Positions 13,446 through 26,072 of a DNA stretch of 64,000 bases are shown here, piece by piece. A program made the position numbers and the translations under genes. This DNA is from Moniliophthora roreri. Its lineage: Eukaryota; Basidiomycota; Agaricomycetes; Agaricales; Marasmiaceae. The stretch's first letter is position 1. Every line of letters starts with the position of its first letter. The notes under the pieces are model-generated. The model had not been told where the DNA came from. It did not search any database and was given only the letters and a program-made list of their open reading frames with translations. The stretch lies in assembly GCA_001466705.2 (NCBI GenBank), contig LATX02000013.1:930001-994000 (forward strand), in the 5' to 3' direction.

Positions 13446-15026
13446 TGGTAAACCTAGAAAAGACCCAATTTTATTCTTTTTACACTACTTTTGGATCAGA
13501 ACACTTTAATATGACACAAGATAATGGGTAATAAGGACTAGAGTGAGCCCAGTCTGCTAGTCATCACCTAGTGAAGCTATGGTGCATTGGAAAGTACAAA
13601 GAGCTATATGATATGCTATACAGAGGTGTCTAAGCTGTACTTTCTGACTTATCTATGTATCAGATCCAAAGCAGATTACTCCTGAAACCTGTAGGGAACC
13701 TAACTATGGCACAATGAATGCATTGGCTAGTTAACCAAGCTCTCAAAGTGCTATTAATGGGATTTTATTTTTATTTCAACCTTCTATGACATCTGCAAAG
13801 TGCAACATGCAGTCAAACAGTACAGAGGTACTTAGGAGAGACATCAAAACAGAAAGACAACTTAGAATAGGAATGATCAAAAAACAATTATCCTCTAAAG
13901 TCCATATATGAATCAAAGTCAAAGCAGCCAATCTCTTAATAAAGAGCTCAAAGGCAGCAAAGACATACAAAATAACATGATAATTAAGTACAAAGTAACC
14001 TCAGAAGCTAGAAGACTACTTTCATAGGGCTGAAGGGACTTATTAGACAGACACAATGAGACATATGAAGAATATCTAATGCACAAGAAGTCCTAACTAA
14101 GACTAAGCATGCATTATCAAAGGAGATAGAAACAGTAACAGCATGTTCCGACCTTAGAAACTTTGGCATCTAGACCTCTGCTGATGTGTGGATGCTAGAA
14201 AGGGAAAATACTGTAAGGAAACAGGACAGATACAACCATCTGCTTGTAGATACCTGACTTAGAAGAGAGAGAAAATACAAATTATAGAGTCCAGAACACC
14301 TGGAGAAGTAGATACCCACACAGATATGGTCAGATATCCTAGTGGCCAGACTCCATGACATCCAAATATTCCCTCTTTTAGCATCTCTGTCACTTGTTTA
14401 CTATTTCTTGAATTATGGGACATTATCTATATCTTTTCTGTAGATATATTCTGTGGACCATATATAAGGACAACTAGATATGTGTATATACTCAAGTAAC
14501 TCCGCCCCTTCTGATTGTGAATACATGATGAGTTTGTTTGGTGTATAATTTTGTATGCTATTCCAGTTTTGCTTCCTCACTTCAGGCCCTGGAGATTGGT
14601 CCTGAGTGACTCCAGAGAGATAACAAACTTGCATCATAAGAGATAAGAGTAACATCTTGAGTGCATTGTAGCACTTTTCTAAGAGACACTTTACACCAAG
14701 AAGGAGCCTTGGGCACTTGGAGTGTGGCCTGTGTTGGGTATCAGGTTGTGACACACTTAGAGTCTTAGCAAGAGGTGTGCCTGTGCTGAACTCTTTGTAG
14801 AAATTGGTCTAGAACCTTTTCCAGTACACTGTGTGCTGTAGTTGTCTTAGAGAAGTCTTGAACTCCATAGGGTCAGACTGTATTGGCTATCAAGTCTTTG
14901 TATAAGACTGTAGCTCTTGTGTTTGTGCTTTGTGCACTGTGTTCTTTGTGTTTTGTGTGTGTGTTGTGAAATAAAACCCATCTATACTTCTTTGGAGGTG
15001 AACACTTCAATAAGAAAGAATCAACA
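13446..15026 (+). repeat. full-length gypsy-type LTR (about 1.58 kb)
   Basis: Begins TGG and ends AACA (TG..CA), with a TATA-like CCATATATAAGG at about 14458 and a poly(A) signal GTGAAATAAAACCC at about 14967. It is preceded by a polypurine tract and followed by the internal leader TAGCTAAGAGTTTTGTTGGC that also follows the other copies. Having both suggests a tandem or nested arrangement of LTR-internal-LTR. The 113-codon minus-strand frame inside it is not a gene. Confidence 0.7.
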
Positions 15027-15382
15027 TAGCTAAGAGTTTTGTTGGCATTCTAAGTGTGGCAACTCTGATCATGTTGGTCCACACTTGCACAACAACCTGA
15101 GATAGAACTTTTGGAGGTTATCTTTTGAGTAGTTTTCCACTAGTCTTATCTTAGACAAATTACTGCTGTCTCCACAAGAGCAGGAAGAACAAGACAGGTT
15201 CATCACAGAAATTTTATAGAAAGAGTACATCTGTGAATCAAAATCTCCAATGGCCTTGCCATTCTTCTTCATAGCCAAGAAACAAAAAGGAGCCCTCAGG
15301 CCTATGCAGGACTATTGGAAGCTCAATGAAGGGACTGTCAAGAACACATACCTGCTACCACTTGTTTCAGACCTTATCAACA
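15027..15382 (+). mobile_element. gypsy internal leader and short reverse-transcriptase piece
   Basis: The leader after the LTR runs into a plus-strand frame (15250-15380) reading [18 protein letters not shown] and then [14 protein letters not shown], the N-terminal part of a Ty3/gypsy reverse transcriptase. It is cut by the N at 15383. This stretch together with the preceding LTR end (from about 14680) is repeated at 22449-23150, where the pol gene continues. Confidence 0.65.
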
Positions 15383-15383
15383 N

Positions 15384-16139
15384 AGACATAGATACTCACA
15401 CAGATATGGTTGGATACCCTAGTGGTCAGACTCTATGACATTCAAATATTCCCTCTTTTAGCATTTCTGTCACTTGTTTATTATTTCCTGAATTATCAGA
15501 CCTTATTTCTAATTTTCTGTAGATATATTCAGTGGACCATATATAAGGACAGCTAGATATGTGTATATACTCAAGTAACTCTGCCTCCTCTGATTGTGAA
15601 TACATGATGAGTTTGTTTGGTCTATAATTTTGTGTGCCATTCCAGTTTTGCTTCCTCACTTCAGGCTCTGGAGATTGGTCCTGAGTGACTCCAGAGAGAT
15701 AGACATCTGATAATGAACTTGTGTTGTAAGAGATAAGAGTAACATCTTGAGTGTGTAATAGCACTTTTCTAAGAGACACTTTACATCAAGAAGGAGCCTT
15801 GGGCACTTGGAGTGTGGCCTGTGTTGGGTATCAGGTTGTGACACACTTAGAGTCTTAGCAAGAGGTGTGCCTGTGCTGAACTCTTTGTAGAAATTGGTCT
15901 AGGACCTTTTCCAGTATGCTGTGTGCTGTAGTTGTCTTAAAGAAGTCTTGAACTCCATAGAGTCAGACTATATCAGCTATTGAGTCTTGTACAGGACTGT
16001 AGCTCTTGTTTTTGTGCTTTGTGCACTATGTTCTTTGTGTTTTGTGTGTGTGTTGTGAAATAAACCCATTTTAAAACCCATCTATACTCCTTTGGAGGTG
16101 AACACTATAAGGTAGAACACTTCAATAAGAGAGAAACAA
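15384..16139 (+). repeat. gypsy-type LTR, 3' portion
   Basis: Begins inside the LTR (GACATAGATACTCACACAGA) directly after an N and matches 17725-18483 almost exactly, including the TATA and AATAAA regions. Ends near GAAACAATC and is followed by the same internal leader as other copies. Confidence 0.6.
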
Positions 16140-16866
16140 TCTAGCTAAGAGTTTTGTTAGAATTCTAAGTGTGGCAACTCTGATCATGTTGATCCACACT
16201 TGCACAACAACTTAAGATAGAACTTTTGACACTATCTTTTGGGGTAGTTTTCTACTAGTCTTATCTCAGACAAATCAACACTATACCAAGAGAGTGGGTA
16301 ATATGGTGCTGCAATGACTCTCATAACAGTGGGTACAACCCTCTGCACTCAAGCCAGGAAAAGGATAAAGAAAAGAGTGATCCAGCATAGACTCTAGGTT
16401 GATACAACATTGAACTCAACAGACACAAAGTCAATGCCTAGCCCAAATGACCAAGTTAGTTTAACTACTGAGATATGTACAAGAGACACTTGCCTAGCTC
16501 AAATGACCAAGAGGTCAAGATGGGGAACTAGGCTACAAAGGTCCAGTATAAATACAAGGAGTCTGTCTCGGCGAGAATAACTGATGGAAATGAAAGAATG
16601 ATCCAGAAGGAAACCCAGATGAAATGGAATGTTCTATGGAAGAGCAGCTGTAGTAGTATAAATATGGTAAGTAATCAGATAAATAGATGAGAGATAAAAG
16701 ATAAGATAACTGGACTTAGAATGGAAAATGAAGGGAAAAAGCTATGCTCCATCACAGGTAAGAAGGATCAAAGTCAGAGGACTAAGTCCATGCCTTGCAA
16801 GAAACCTTAGGCTTGAGGGCTACTGAAGCCTTCTTGGCCACAACATACTTAGCAAGGACATTAATA
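16140..16866 (+). mobile_element. gypsy internal leader, no coding capacity
   Basis: Starts with the common leader (TAGCTAAGAGTTTTGTTAG) and continues as AG-rich sequence with many stops. It probably represents the untranslated and gag-side part of the element that uses the neighbouring LTRs; I see no gag zinc knuckle. Confidence 0.4.
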
Positions 16867-18483
16867 TGGCAAACCTAGAAAAGACCCAATTTTATTTGTT
16901 TTACATTACTTTTGAATCAGAACACTTTAATATGACACAAGATAATGGGTAATAAGGACTAGAGTGAGGCCAGTTTGCTAGTTATTGCCTTAGAGAAGCT
17001 ATAGTGCATTGGAAAGTACAAAGAGCTATATGATATGCTATACAGAGATGTCTAAGCTGTACTTTCTGACTTATCTATGTATCAGATCCAAAGTGAATCA
17101 CTCCTAAAACCTGTAGAGAACCTAACTATGGCTCAATGAACACATTGGCTAGTTAACCAAGCTCTCAAAGTGCTATTAATGGGATTTTATTTTTATTTCA
17201 ACCTTCTATGACATCTGCAAAGTGCAATATGCAGTCAAACAGTATAGAGGTACTTAAAAGAGACATCCAAACAGAAAGATGACTTAGAACAGGAACAATC
17301 AAAGAACAATCATCCTCTGAAGTCAATATACAGATCAAAGTCAAAGTAGACAATCTCTTAATAAAAAGTTCAATGGCAGCAAAAACATACAAAAACATGC
17401 AAAATAACATAACTAAGTAAGAAGTAACCTCAGAAGCTAGAAGACTACTTTCATAGGACTGAAGTTACTTAATGGACAGACACAACAAGACATCTAAAGC
17501 ATATCTAATGCATAAGAAGTTCTAACTAAGACCAAAAGTGCATTGTCAAAGAAGATAGGAACAGTAACAGTGTGTTCTGCTCTTGGAAACTTTGAGCATC
17601 TAGGCCTCCACCAATGTGCAGATTCCAGAAAGGGAAATGCTGTAAGAAACAGGATGGATACAACCATCTACTTATAGATACCTGACTTGGAGAAAATACA
17701 AATTATAGAGTCCAGAACACCTGGAGACATAGATACTCACACAGATATGGTTGGATACCCTAGTGGTCAGACTCTATGACATTCAAATATTCCCTCTTTT
17801 AGCATTTCTGTCACTTGTTTATTATTTCCTGAATTATCAGACCTTATTTCTAATTTTCTGTAGATATATTCAGTGGACCATATATAAGGACAGCTAGATA
17901 TGTGTATATACTCAAGTAACTCTGCCTCCTCTGATTGTGAATACATGATGAGTTTGTTTGGTCTATAATTTTGTGTGCCATTCCAGTTTTGCTTCCTCAC
18001 TTCAGGCTCTGGAGATTGGTCCTGAGTGACTCCAGAGAGATAGACATCTGATAATGAACTTGTGTTGTAAGAGATAAGAGTAACATCTTGAGTGTGTAAT
18101 AGCACTTTTCTAAGAGACACTTTACATCAAGAAGGAGCCTTGGGCACTTGGAGTGTGGCCTGTGTTGGGTATCAGGTTGTGACACACTTAGAGTCTTAGC
18201 AAGAGGTGTGCCTGCACTGAACTCTTTGTAGAAATTGGTCTAGAACCTTTTCCAGTACACTGTGTGCTGTAGTTGTGTTAAAGAAGTCTTGAATTCTATA
18301 GAGTCAGACTATATCAGCTACTAAGTCTTTGTATGGGACTGTAGCTCTTGTGTTTGTGCTTTGTGCACTGTGTTCTTTGTGTTTTGTATGTGTGTTGTGA
18401 AATAAACCCATTTTAAAACCCATCTATACTCCTTTGGAGGTAAACACTTTGAAGTAGAACACTTCAATAAGAGAGAATTAACA
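16867..18483 (+). repeat. full-length gypsy-type LTR
   Basis: Same family as 13446-15026, starting TGGCAAACC and ending ATTAACA. The copy is complete. A CACTA-type MITE sits exactly at its 3' border: the target duplication ATA covers the last base of the LTR and the first two bases of the internal leader, which then resumes after the MITE at 19231. Confidence 0.7.
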
Positions 18484-18485
18484 TA

Positions 18486-19230
18486 CACTACGTACAAAGT
18501 GTCCTTTTAACATGGTTTTCTAATTGAGAAAACACTTAATCTTCTTGCAAAGAGAATTTTTATAAAACCATATATAAATTCTAAATTTCAATTGTGTCCT
18601 CTCAACAAGAATATGCTTGGAGAATACTAAGTTTTCAGCAGCAAAAGATATAGAATTTTCAAATTCTGAGAATTAATAGATAATGCAATATATTAGAATA
18701 ATTTCTATACTGAGAAAACATTAAATTTTCTCTGGTTGAAAATCCTCAGAAAATGCTGATAAGATAAGATAAAAATTCCACATTTTCTATTGCAGGAAAG
18801 TCAGAGAAAACACTAGAAAAACACTAGGAAAATAGTAGGAAAATCATGTGAAAACACTATTTCAAAGCAGTTTTTAGATAGTTTCCATATAGTTTTTCTT
18901 TTGTATTTAACATGTTTCCTTTGATATAAAATTCAAAATCTTGTATTTATTTTCTAAATGTTTTCTCACTATTTTATAAGGCAGAAAATTTAGTATATTT
19001 GTAATTAGAAAACTAAAGGATAATTCTATAATTTCATTATCATAAAATAATAAAAAAACACAGACTCTTCTGGAAATTAAAATCCAGAGTATGCTTGCTG
19101 TTTTCAATATGTGATGATAACTTGAAACTAATAGAATTTTCTGAGTGTTGTCTGGAAGCAAATATATAGCAGTATTCTGAGTGTATTTCCTTTGTATTAA
19201 TAGCATAAAAAGAACACCTTGTACATAGTG
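18486..19230 (-). mobile_element. CACTA-type MITE, copy A
   Basis: A 745 bp AT-rich element starting CACTACGTACAAAGTG and ending CACCTTGTACATAGTG, with inverted ends and flanked by a perfect 3 bp duplication ATA (18483-18485 and 19231-19233). Inverted CACTA ends with 3 bp target duplications are the hallmark of CACTA/EnSpm DNA transposons. It lies in the opposite orientation to copies B and C. It has no transposase; the 99-codon frame seen in most copies is a by-product of their high identity. Confidence 0.85.
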
Positions 19231-20690
19231 ATAGCTAAGAGTTTTGTTGGCATTCTAAGTGTGGCAACTCTGATCAAAGTGATCCACACTTGCATAACAA
19301 CTGGAGATAGAACTTTTGGAGGTTATCTTTTGAGTAGTTTTCCACTAGTCTTATCTTAGACAAATTAACATCTTCAAGAGTCTCAGGGAAAGAGAAATCT
19401 TTGAAAGCCTGAGGAAGAGATAAAATTAAGAAATGAAATAAGAATGAAGAGATATACCTTGAGTTTGAGTTCAGTCTCCTAGCCATGTTGTTTGTCAGCA
19501 TCCAGGATATGAGAAGAGATATTCTCAGGCAGAGACAAGGTAGGGAAACATTCTGCAAAAGAGTTGCAGACAGGAGTGATAGTTAAGAGGAGTTCCACAT
19601 ATCAGACCAGGAACCAGGGCTTATCTGCATGTTCAGTGAAAGTGGCCTATAAGTGAATTTAGATAAACAACAAAAGGAGAGAAAGAATAAGAGACCTACC
19701 AAATTATTGCCTAGCACCTTGTCCAATTTGTGGAGGAACATGAGCCTAAGAGCACTGGAGCTAGTATCACCCATCTCCTCTAAGGAATTGCAAAGGTCTT
19801 CAAAGGCAGTCAGGATTTGTTCTCCTACAGAGTACAAGGCCTGGATAATAACTAGAGTAAGAGATGAAATTTCCATCTGGTTGATAGCTTGAGAGGTTTT
19901 GGAAAGCTTCATTCAGGCAGCACTAGCTATAGAAAGAGATAATGAAAGGAAAGAAAGGAAGAAAATACATAACTCTGAGTAGAGAGACCCCTATATATGA
20001 GCAATTGTATTCAGATAAAGGAAAACAAACATACTTTTACCAAAAGAAGAGTGGCTATTAATACCACTTGAATGTGCTACACAAAGAGCTGATCTGTTGA
20101 TCAGATCTTGCTCTCTTCTTGTCTATGTGTATGTGGTGATGTGCAGAGTGTGGTTTGGCATGATCAGAGTTACCACACTTAGACTCTTATCTGATGTTTG
20201 TGAACCGAATAAGTATGTATTCATTTATCAATGTAGAGACTATAAAGATATATTTGTTTATAAATCTTGTTTTTACTATGTGTTTTCTGGTTTCTATTAT
20301 CTCAATCAAGCCTAAATACAACAGTGAATTGTGCTGAGGTGATAGTAAGACTACTCTGAAGTGATAACCCAAGCAATCAAAGACTACAGTACCTCTTGTA
20401 CTGGATACAACCCTCTTGGTTGCGATCTGTAATGCACTTAAGCAAGAAAACTTCTACTTCCAATGTAGCCTGAGCCCTCTCTAAGATGTGTCAACACTAG
20501 CAAAACACTAGCTGCCTCCAGAAAGCCACCAAAACTTTCTGATACAAAGTCTTCTCTTGACTCAAAAACAACTATCTGCTAAAGCGCAGAGCAAATATCT
20601 GGCTTTGCTGTCACTATCAAGTTTGATATATAGTCTTATATCTCAACTAGGTCTACTCTGAGTCCCTAGGGCCTGATGTGAGGAGAAAGA
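19231..20690. other. gypsy leader, then sequence without assignable genes
   Basis: Resumes the gypsy internal leader to about 19365, then holds AT-rich sequence. A minus-strand frame at 19583-19912 contains ISSLTLVIIQALYSVGEQI and LCNSLEEMGD but has no recognisable domain. Confidence 0.4.
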
Positions 20691-21000
20691 TCTGATTGAA
20701 TGTGATTTCTCTACACAAAAAATAGCCACATATAAATTGTGTAGTGGTGGGGCAGATTCCTCTTGCTCCCACCTACAAAATGGCTGTCCTTATATACTGC
20801 TGGAAACAAATATTTACAATAAAATTATAATAATAGGTATATATCATACTGGTCACAGGAAAAATCACAAAATGAACATATATGGGTTTAGTCCCTTGTC
20901 ACAATAGTAATCCCATACCATATATAGATATGCAGGTCACTAATAAATACAATCTCAGGTATCAGAAGCACAACTCGAGCTAGGCCCTCCATGTGGTATA
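20690..21000 (+). repeat. possible copia-type LTR end and primer site
   Basis: AT-rich sequence ending AATAAATACAATCTCA is followed by GGTATCAGAAGC (about 20957), close to the TGGTATCAGAGC primer-binding site complementary to initiator tRNA-Met that many copia elements use. The other boundary is not visible, so this is a weak call. Confidence 0.25.
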
Positions 21001-21164
21001 TGGGTATCTAGGTTCAGAATCTGTTGCTACTGCATAGGAGTTCCTTATCCTATTTTTCAATGGTTGGAAATACTCTCAACTTCCATAGAAGTCATCAAGT
21101 ATTTCCTTGTTCTGTCTGTTCTATCTGACTGACTCATTCTTATCTCTTCTGTTTCTTCTCTCAT

Positions 21165-21720
21165 CTATCAGTCCTATCTGATTTCCATCTTATTCATTTT
21201 CCTCCTGTCTTTGGAGGGATCATTGCATTACTGTCTCAGAATGCAGAGTGATCATATGCTTGAGCTAATACTCCATCATATATCTGATTTAGATATCATT
21301 GTATCTTTTCTCTTGGTATATTATAGATATCATTCTGAGCTGGAATGAGCTCTCTGAGAGTAAATGAAAGTTGTTTAAAAGTAAAATATCCCCTTGATAC
21401 ACTATATATATGTTCAACTACTAGTGTGTCTCTTTTGGAACAACACCATATAGAGGTCTCTACAGGTTTTCAGAGGCTCAAGGCACAGTATGGAGAGTCT
21501 ATAAGTGACTTGGTACCCATGTGGGGCATACTATAAGTACAGTTAACTTATAGCTTTGTGCCATCAAGCATATATAAGTTTTGACTGACTACTCAGGCTC
21601 ATATCAGTTCTTCTATTTCCATGTTTCTTATCATTTCAACTGTTTAAATACATTCAAATGACATTCATATGTGTAGAATTTGAAAGGTTTATAAAATTGG
21701 TGTATTAGTGGAATTGGACT
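21165..21720 (+). repeat. second copy of the 12.6 kb dispersed repeat
   Basis: Matches 12597-13085 apart from an additional segment of about 36 bp near 21413-21449 bordered by short ACAC-ATATA matches. It is noncoding in both places. Confidence 0.55.
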
Positions 21721-21743
21721 TTTATGCACAAATGCATATGATT

Positions 21744-22310
21744 TATACCTTAAACTAGACCACACTCATTTATCTTTTATTTTGTTATTTCCAATTATCA
21801 TTCTGTATATAAAGAGTTGTACTTGTAGATGCAGGCTCAAGCACTGACTGGTACTTGGCCACTATAGCCCTGCACAGTGTTGATTCAGACCTTCGCACAC
21901 TTGCCAGTCAGTCACTTCTAGTTGAGCCGAGATTCATATATATCTTGCCTCACTGTATACATTCTTTTATAACCAACCAATAAACCACTCATTTTAAACC
22001 TATACTTTGTGACTCTTAAGTGCAACACTTGAGTCATCCTAACTAGAGTCTTCAGACTTCACAATCTTATACCAACCTAAGCTGGTCAATTGAAATATAA
22101 AGGGTTCTGTTCCCTTTTTACCCTGAATTGCACTTAAGATAGACTCAGTCTCCTAGTAGACTTGTACAATGCTTCATTACTCTTAGAAGCCTCTATTGTG
22201 GGTTTGGTAGCAGCTTCTTGTTGCAGAGCTCTCTTTTAGAGTGCATTTTTGTAGTGAAGATAGTGTGTTGCAGTTCTTCATAGAAGATAGAGTTTCTGCC
22301 TCTTCACTGT
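21744..22310 (+). repeat. LTR-like repeat, copy 2
   Basis: Second copy of the 4290-4930 repeat, with the TATA-like CTGTATATAAAGAG near 21804 and AATAAACCA near 21980. It diverges from copy 1 after GCCTCTTCA. The sequence on to the N at 22448 has no match in the window. Confidence 0.5.
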
Positions 22311-22448
22311 AAGTTGTTCTATTATAACATGGTCTATGCTGGAAGCTCTGGTAGTCATCTGGTGAATACTCATTACAATTCATGCATACCCATACTTATT
22401 ATTATTAATTATCCAGTTCAATTAGTGCTGCCTCATTTCTGGAAATTN

Positions 22449-22797
22449 TTTCTAAGAGACACTTTACACCAAGAAGGAGCCTTGGGCACTTGGAGTGTGG
22501 CCTGTGTTGGGTATCAGGTTGTGACACACTTAGAGTCTTAGCAAGAGGTGTGCCTGTGCTGAACTCTTTGTAGAAATTGGTCTAGAACCTTTTCCAGTAC
22601 ACTGTGTGCTGTAGTTGTCTTAGAGAAGTCTTGAACTCCATAGGGTCAGACTGTATTGGCTATCAAGTCTTTGTATAAGACTGTAGCTCTTGTGTTTGTG
22701 CTTTGTGCACTGTGTTCTTTGTGTTTTGTGTGTGTGTTGTGAAATAAAACCCATCTATACTTCTTTGGAGGTGAACACTTCAATAAGAAAGAATCAA
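22449..22797 (+). repeat. gypsy-type LTR, 3' end
   Basis: Starts inside the LTR directly after an N and is essentially identical to 14678-15026. It supplies the 5' LTR end for the pol relic that follows. Confidence 0.65.
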
Positions 22798-25216
22798 CAT
22801 AGCTAAGAGTTTTGTTGGCATTCTAAGTGTGGCAACTCTGATCATGTTGGTCCACACTTGCACAACAACCTGAGATAGAACTTTTGGAGGTTATCTTTTG
22901 AGTAGTTTTCCACTAGTCTTATCTTAGACAAATTACTGCTGTCTCCACAAGAGCAGGAAGAACAAGACAGGTTCATCACAGAAATTTTATAGAAAGAGTA
23001 CATCTGTGAATCAAAATCTCCAATGGCCTTGCCATTCTTCTTCATAGCCAAGAAACAAAAAGGAGCCCTCAGGCCTATGCAGGACTATTGGAAGCTCAAT
23101 GAAGGGACTGTCAAGAACACATACCTGCTACCACTTGTTTCAGACCTTATCAACAAATTGAAAGGCATACAGATTTTTAGCAAGCTAGATTTGTGTAATA
23201 GGTATAACAATGTCTGGATCAAAGATGGAGATCAATGGAAAGCCACATTCAAAATGAACAAGAGACTCTTCAAACTGATGGTTATGTTTTTCAGACTCAG
23301 CAACTCTCCAGTGACCTTCCAAGCCTTTATGAATTCATTCTCTCTGACTTCATGGAAGAAGGGTGGTGTGTCATATACATAGATGACATACTCACTTTTT
23401 CAAAAGACCAGAAGGAACATCAGAAATGCATCAGAAGGCTCATGCAACAAATCCAAGATTATGACCTATACTTGAAGACAGAAAAATGTGAATTCAATGT
23501 CAGTGAAGTCATCTTTTTAGAGATGGTCATATGACCAGGGCACATCACAATGGATCCAGTCAAGTTAGTATGGATATCAGAATGGGCACCACCACAAATA
23601 GTCAAGAGAGTCTGTGCATTCCTAGGCTTCAGGAACTTCTACTGAAAATTCATTGGAAAGTATTTCAACATCATGAGACCTCTGAACAACCTTACCAAAA
23701 AGAGGCAGAAATTTGAATGGACATAGTGTTGTCAAGTAGCATTTGACCTCCTCAAAAGAAAATTTCTATCAGAACCAGTGTTAAGGATTCCAGATTCAGA
23801 TAAACCCTTTTTGATAGAAGCAGATGCTTTGAAGTAGGCCACCAGCACAGTATTATGTCAACAGGACAGTAATGGGGAATAGAACCCATGCAGATACCTG
23901 TCTAAATCCTTCACACCCACAGAACAGAACTATGAAATCTACAACAGAGAGCTCCTTGCAACCATCAGAGCTCTCACAGAATGGTGACACTACCTCATGG
24001 GCAGTAAACACAAAATTGTAGTACTTTCTGATCATAAGAACCTCACATACTTCTGCACCACACAGAAGCTTAACAGATAACAAGCCCAATGGAGTCTATT
24101 TCAATTTAGCATTGGTCCATGTTCTGGGAAAACAAATGACCCAGGCAGATGCCTTTATCATAACAATCAAATGAAGAAGAACAGGAAGACACTGATAATG
24201 AGGATGTAATTATGTTACCTGATCATCTGTTCATTAAAGAAATAAATCTAGAATTGACAAAGGACATTGCTGATAGATTGGGCCTGGACAACTTTCACAA
24301 ATCAGCCTTGGAAGCATTACTTCAGCAAGGTATGCTGCCAATCAAATCAGCCCTTTCAGACTGGGAAATCAAAGACAACCTCCTGTTCTTCAAAGGAAGA
24401 ATATATGTGCTGAACAACAACAATCTTCAAAGGGCAATTATTAAGAACATCCATGAGAGTGCAGGTGTTGGACATCCAGGACAATGGAATATGGTAGAAC
24501 AGGTCCAATGTGATTTCTGGTGGCCAGGAATGTTGAAGTTCATCAAGCACTTCATTGATGAATGTGTCCTATGCCAACAGATGAAAACAAACACACATCC
24601 AACCAGAGCCCCAATCCAACTGATTGAAGGACCAAAGGAATCCCTCCCTTTTCAGATTTGCACAATGGACTTTATCACAGATCTGCCTGAGGTTGGTGGC
24701 ATGGATTCTATTTTGGTTGTGGTGGACCACTCATCTATGAAGGGGGCAATTTTTACACCCTGCACTAAAACAATAGATGCAGCAGAGGTTGCAGGCCTAC
24801 TACTTGAACATTTTTACAAGTGATTTGGACTTTCTGACTGGTTAATCTCCAACTGAGATCCACAGTTTGCAGCAGAAGTTTTCCAGGAAATGGGAAAACA
24901 GCTGCTTATCAAACATTTGATGAGTACAGTGTTCTACTCTCGGACAGACAGAGAGACAGAAAGAGTGAACCAAGAAATCAAAGTGTTCCTCAGGATCTTC
25001 TGTTCAAAGGAACAAACCAGATAGAAGGAATACCTCCCCTTTGCCAAATTTGCTCACAACAACCGAACCCACTCTGTCATGAAGAAATCTCTATTTTACA
25101 TGATGACGGGATACAGCCCCAGAGCACTACCAACCACCTTCAAGAAGACAGATATTCCATCAGTAGAAGAAAGGCTTAACAAGATTAAAAGGGTATGGGA
25201 GGAAGTGCTGTCACAG
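22798..25216 (+). pseudogene. Ty3/gypsy pol polyprotein (RT, RNase H, integrase), decayed
   Basis: Plus-strand pol in the order reverse transcriptase, RNase H, integrase, as in Ty3/gypsy. [19 protein letters not shown] (23025), [12 protein letters not shown] (23175) and the catalytic box [15 protein letters not shown] (about 23370-23405). RNase H: PFLIEADAL (about 23805) and [10 protein letters not shown] (24026). Integrase (24212-24823 is open): HHCC zinc site with HESAGVGHPG and CVLCQQMK, then MDFITDLP with the first catalytic Asp. The second catalytic Asp region reads S-N-stop-D-P-Q-F at 24848-24865. Several breaks are Arg positions that now read TGA (for example 24821 and 24854). No gag zinc knuckle, protease or 3' LTR is visible. 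The frame ends near 25216 at EEVLSQ, where another sequence begins. Confidence 0.85.
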
Positions 25217-26060
25217 AGTCATTTGGACTCTTTGTGGACTTCTTGTTTTCCCACATTAGTGCTGAGAGTGCTTATTCTCTGATTTCTTGATACATCCTTT
25301 CAGACCCTTTATGAATTTTCCTACTTATTATTTCTTTTTCATTGACAAGTATAGATATTCCAAATTCTCACTTTGACACAATTTGGCCTTTCCCCATTAT
25401 CCCCTCTTACCTATGACAAAGCACTATCAAAGGCAGATGGAATGCTGGCCCACCCAATTCAGAGCATGCCATGCTATGGTTTGGTCAGCCAATGCATGAG
25501 AGAGCTTGGTCAACTCTCAAGCAGTGTCTGATGGTCTTACATGGTGGAGTCCTATAGTCTTGAAGCTTAAGAGAGTCACAGCATCAAACTCTTATTTTAA
25601 ACAGTCACTTTATCTTATCTCAGCTCAATTTGTCTTATTCTGTTGATTGACACAGTTTGTATCAGCACACAGACCACTGTGACACTCTCATTGGCAGCTG
25701 TCAGTAATGTAACAGGAAGTCTTCCTTCTCTTTCTCTCTCATCTCAGAGCTGGAGCAAGTCTTTAAGCGTCCTTTCATGTGAGTGTTGAGCCCCAGGAAC
25801 TTAGTAACACAGAGCTAAGTGTTTTGTTCCTTAAAGTTCATATTTTATCTTTTATTATCCATATCAGATAGATCTGATCACTAAGGAATCAGATTGATCC
25901 CATTGGGCCTGCACTCTAATATCAACAATAGTTGACTTTATTCCTTATCTTATTTTTATGGCTACTTCACTAGTGTCATTCTGACCTCCTTCCCTACCAG
26001 TCTACATTTAGACTACCCTACTCCTCAGCATTGAGCCTCTTGGAAATAGCAAGGCAAAAC
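25217..26060. repeat. inserted LTR-like sequence, unassigned
   Basis: The gypsy frame stops at a sharp border and is replaced by T/C-rich noncoding sequence starting TGTCACAGAGTCATTTGG. The TG start and the T-rich body resemble an LTR, but I see neither a matching second copy nor the continuation of the gypsy integrase beyond it. Confidence 0.3.
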
Positions 26061-26072
26061 ACCTATAGTAGC

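Noticed and set aside
14413..18185. Repeated minus-strand frames of 113-117 codons (14413, 15426, 17767)
   Set aside because: They lie antisense inside LTR copies, across the TATA/R region, and have no known domain.
18907..19206. 99-codon frame ([15 protein letters not shown]...) present in the MITE copies A, B and C
   Set aside because: It recurs only because the copies are nearly identical. It is very AT-rich, lacks any domain, and in copy D it is altered by indels; a real gene of a non-autonomous MITE is not expected.
22449..23150. A second independent gypsy insertion identical to about 14680-15382
   Set aside because: Both segments are bordered by a single N, and near-identity over 700 bp in otherwise decayed DNA points to an assembly join.
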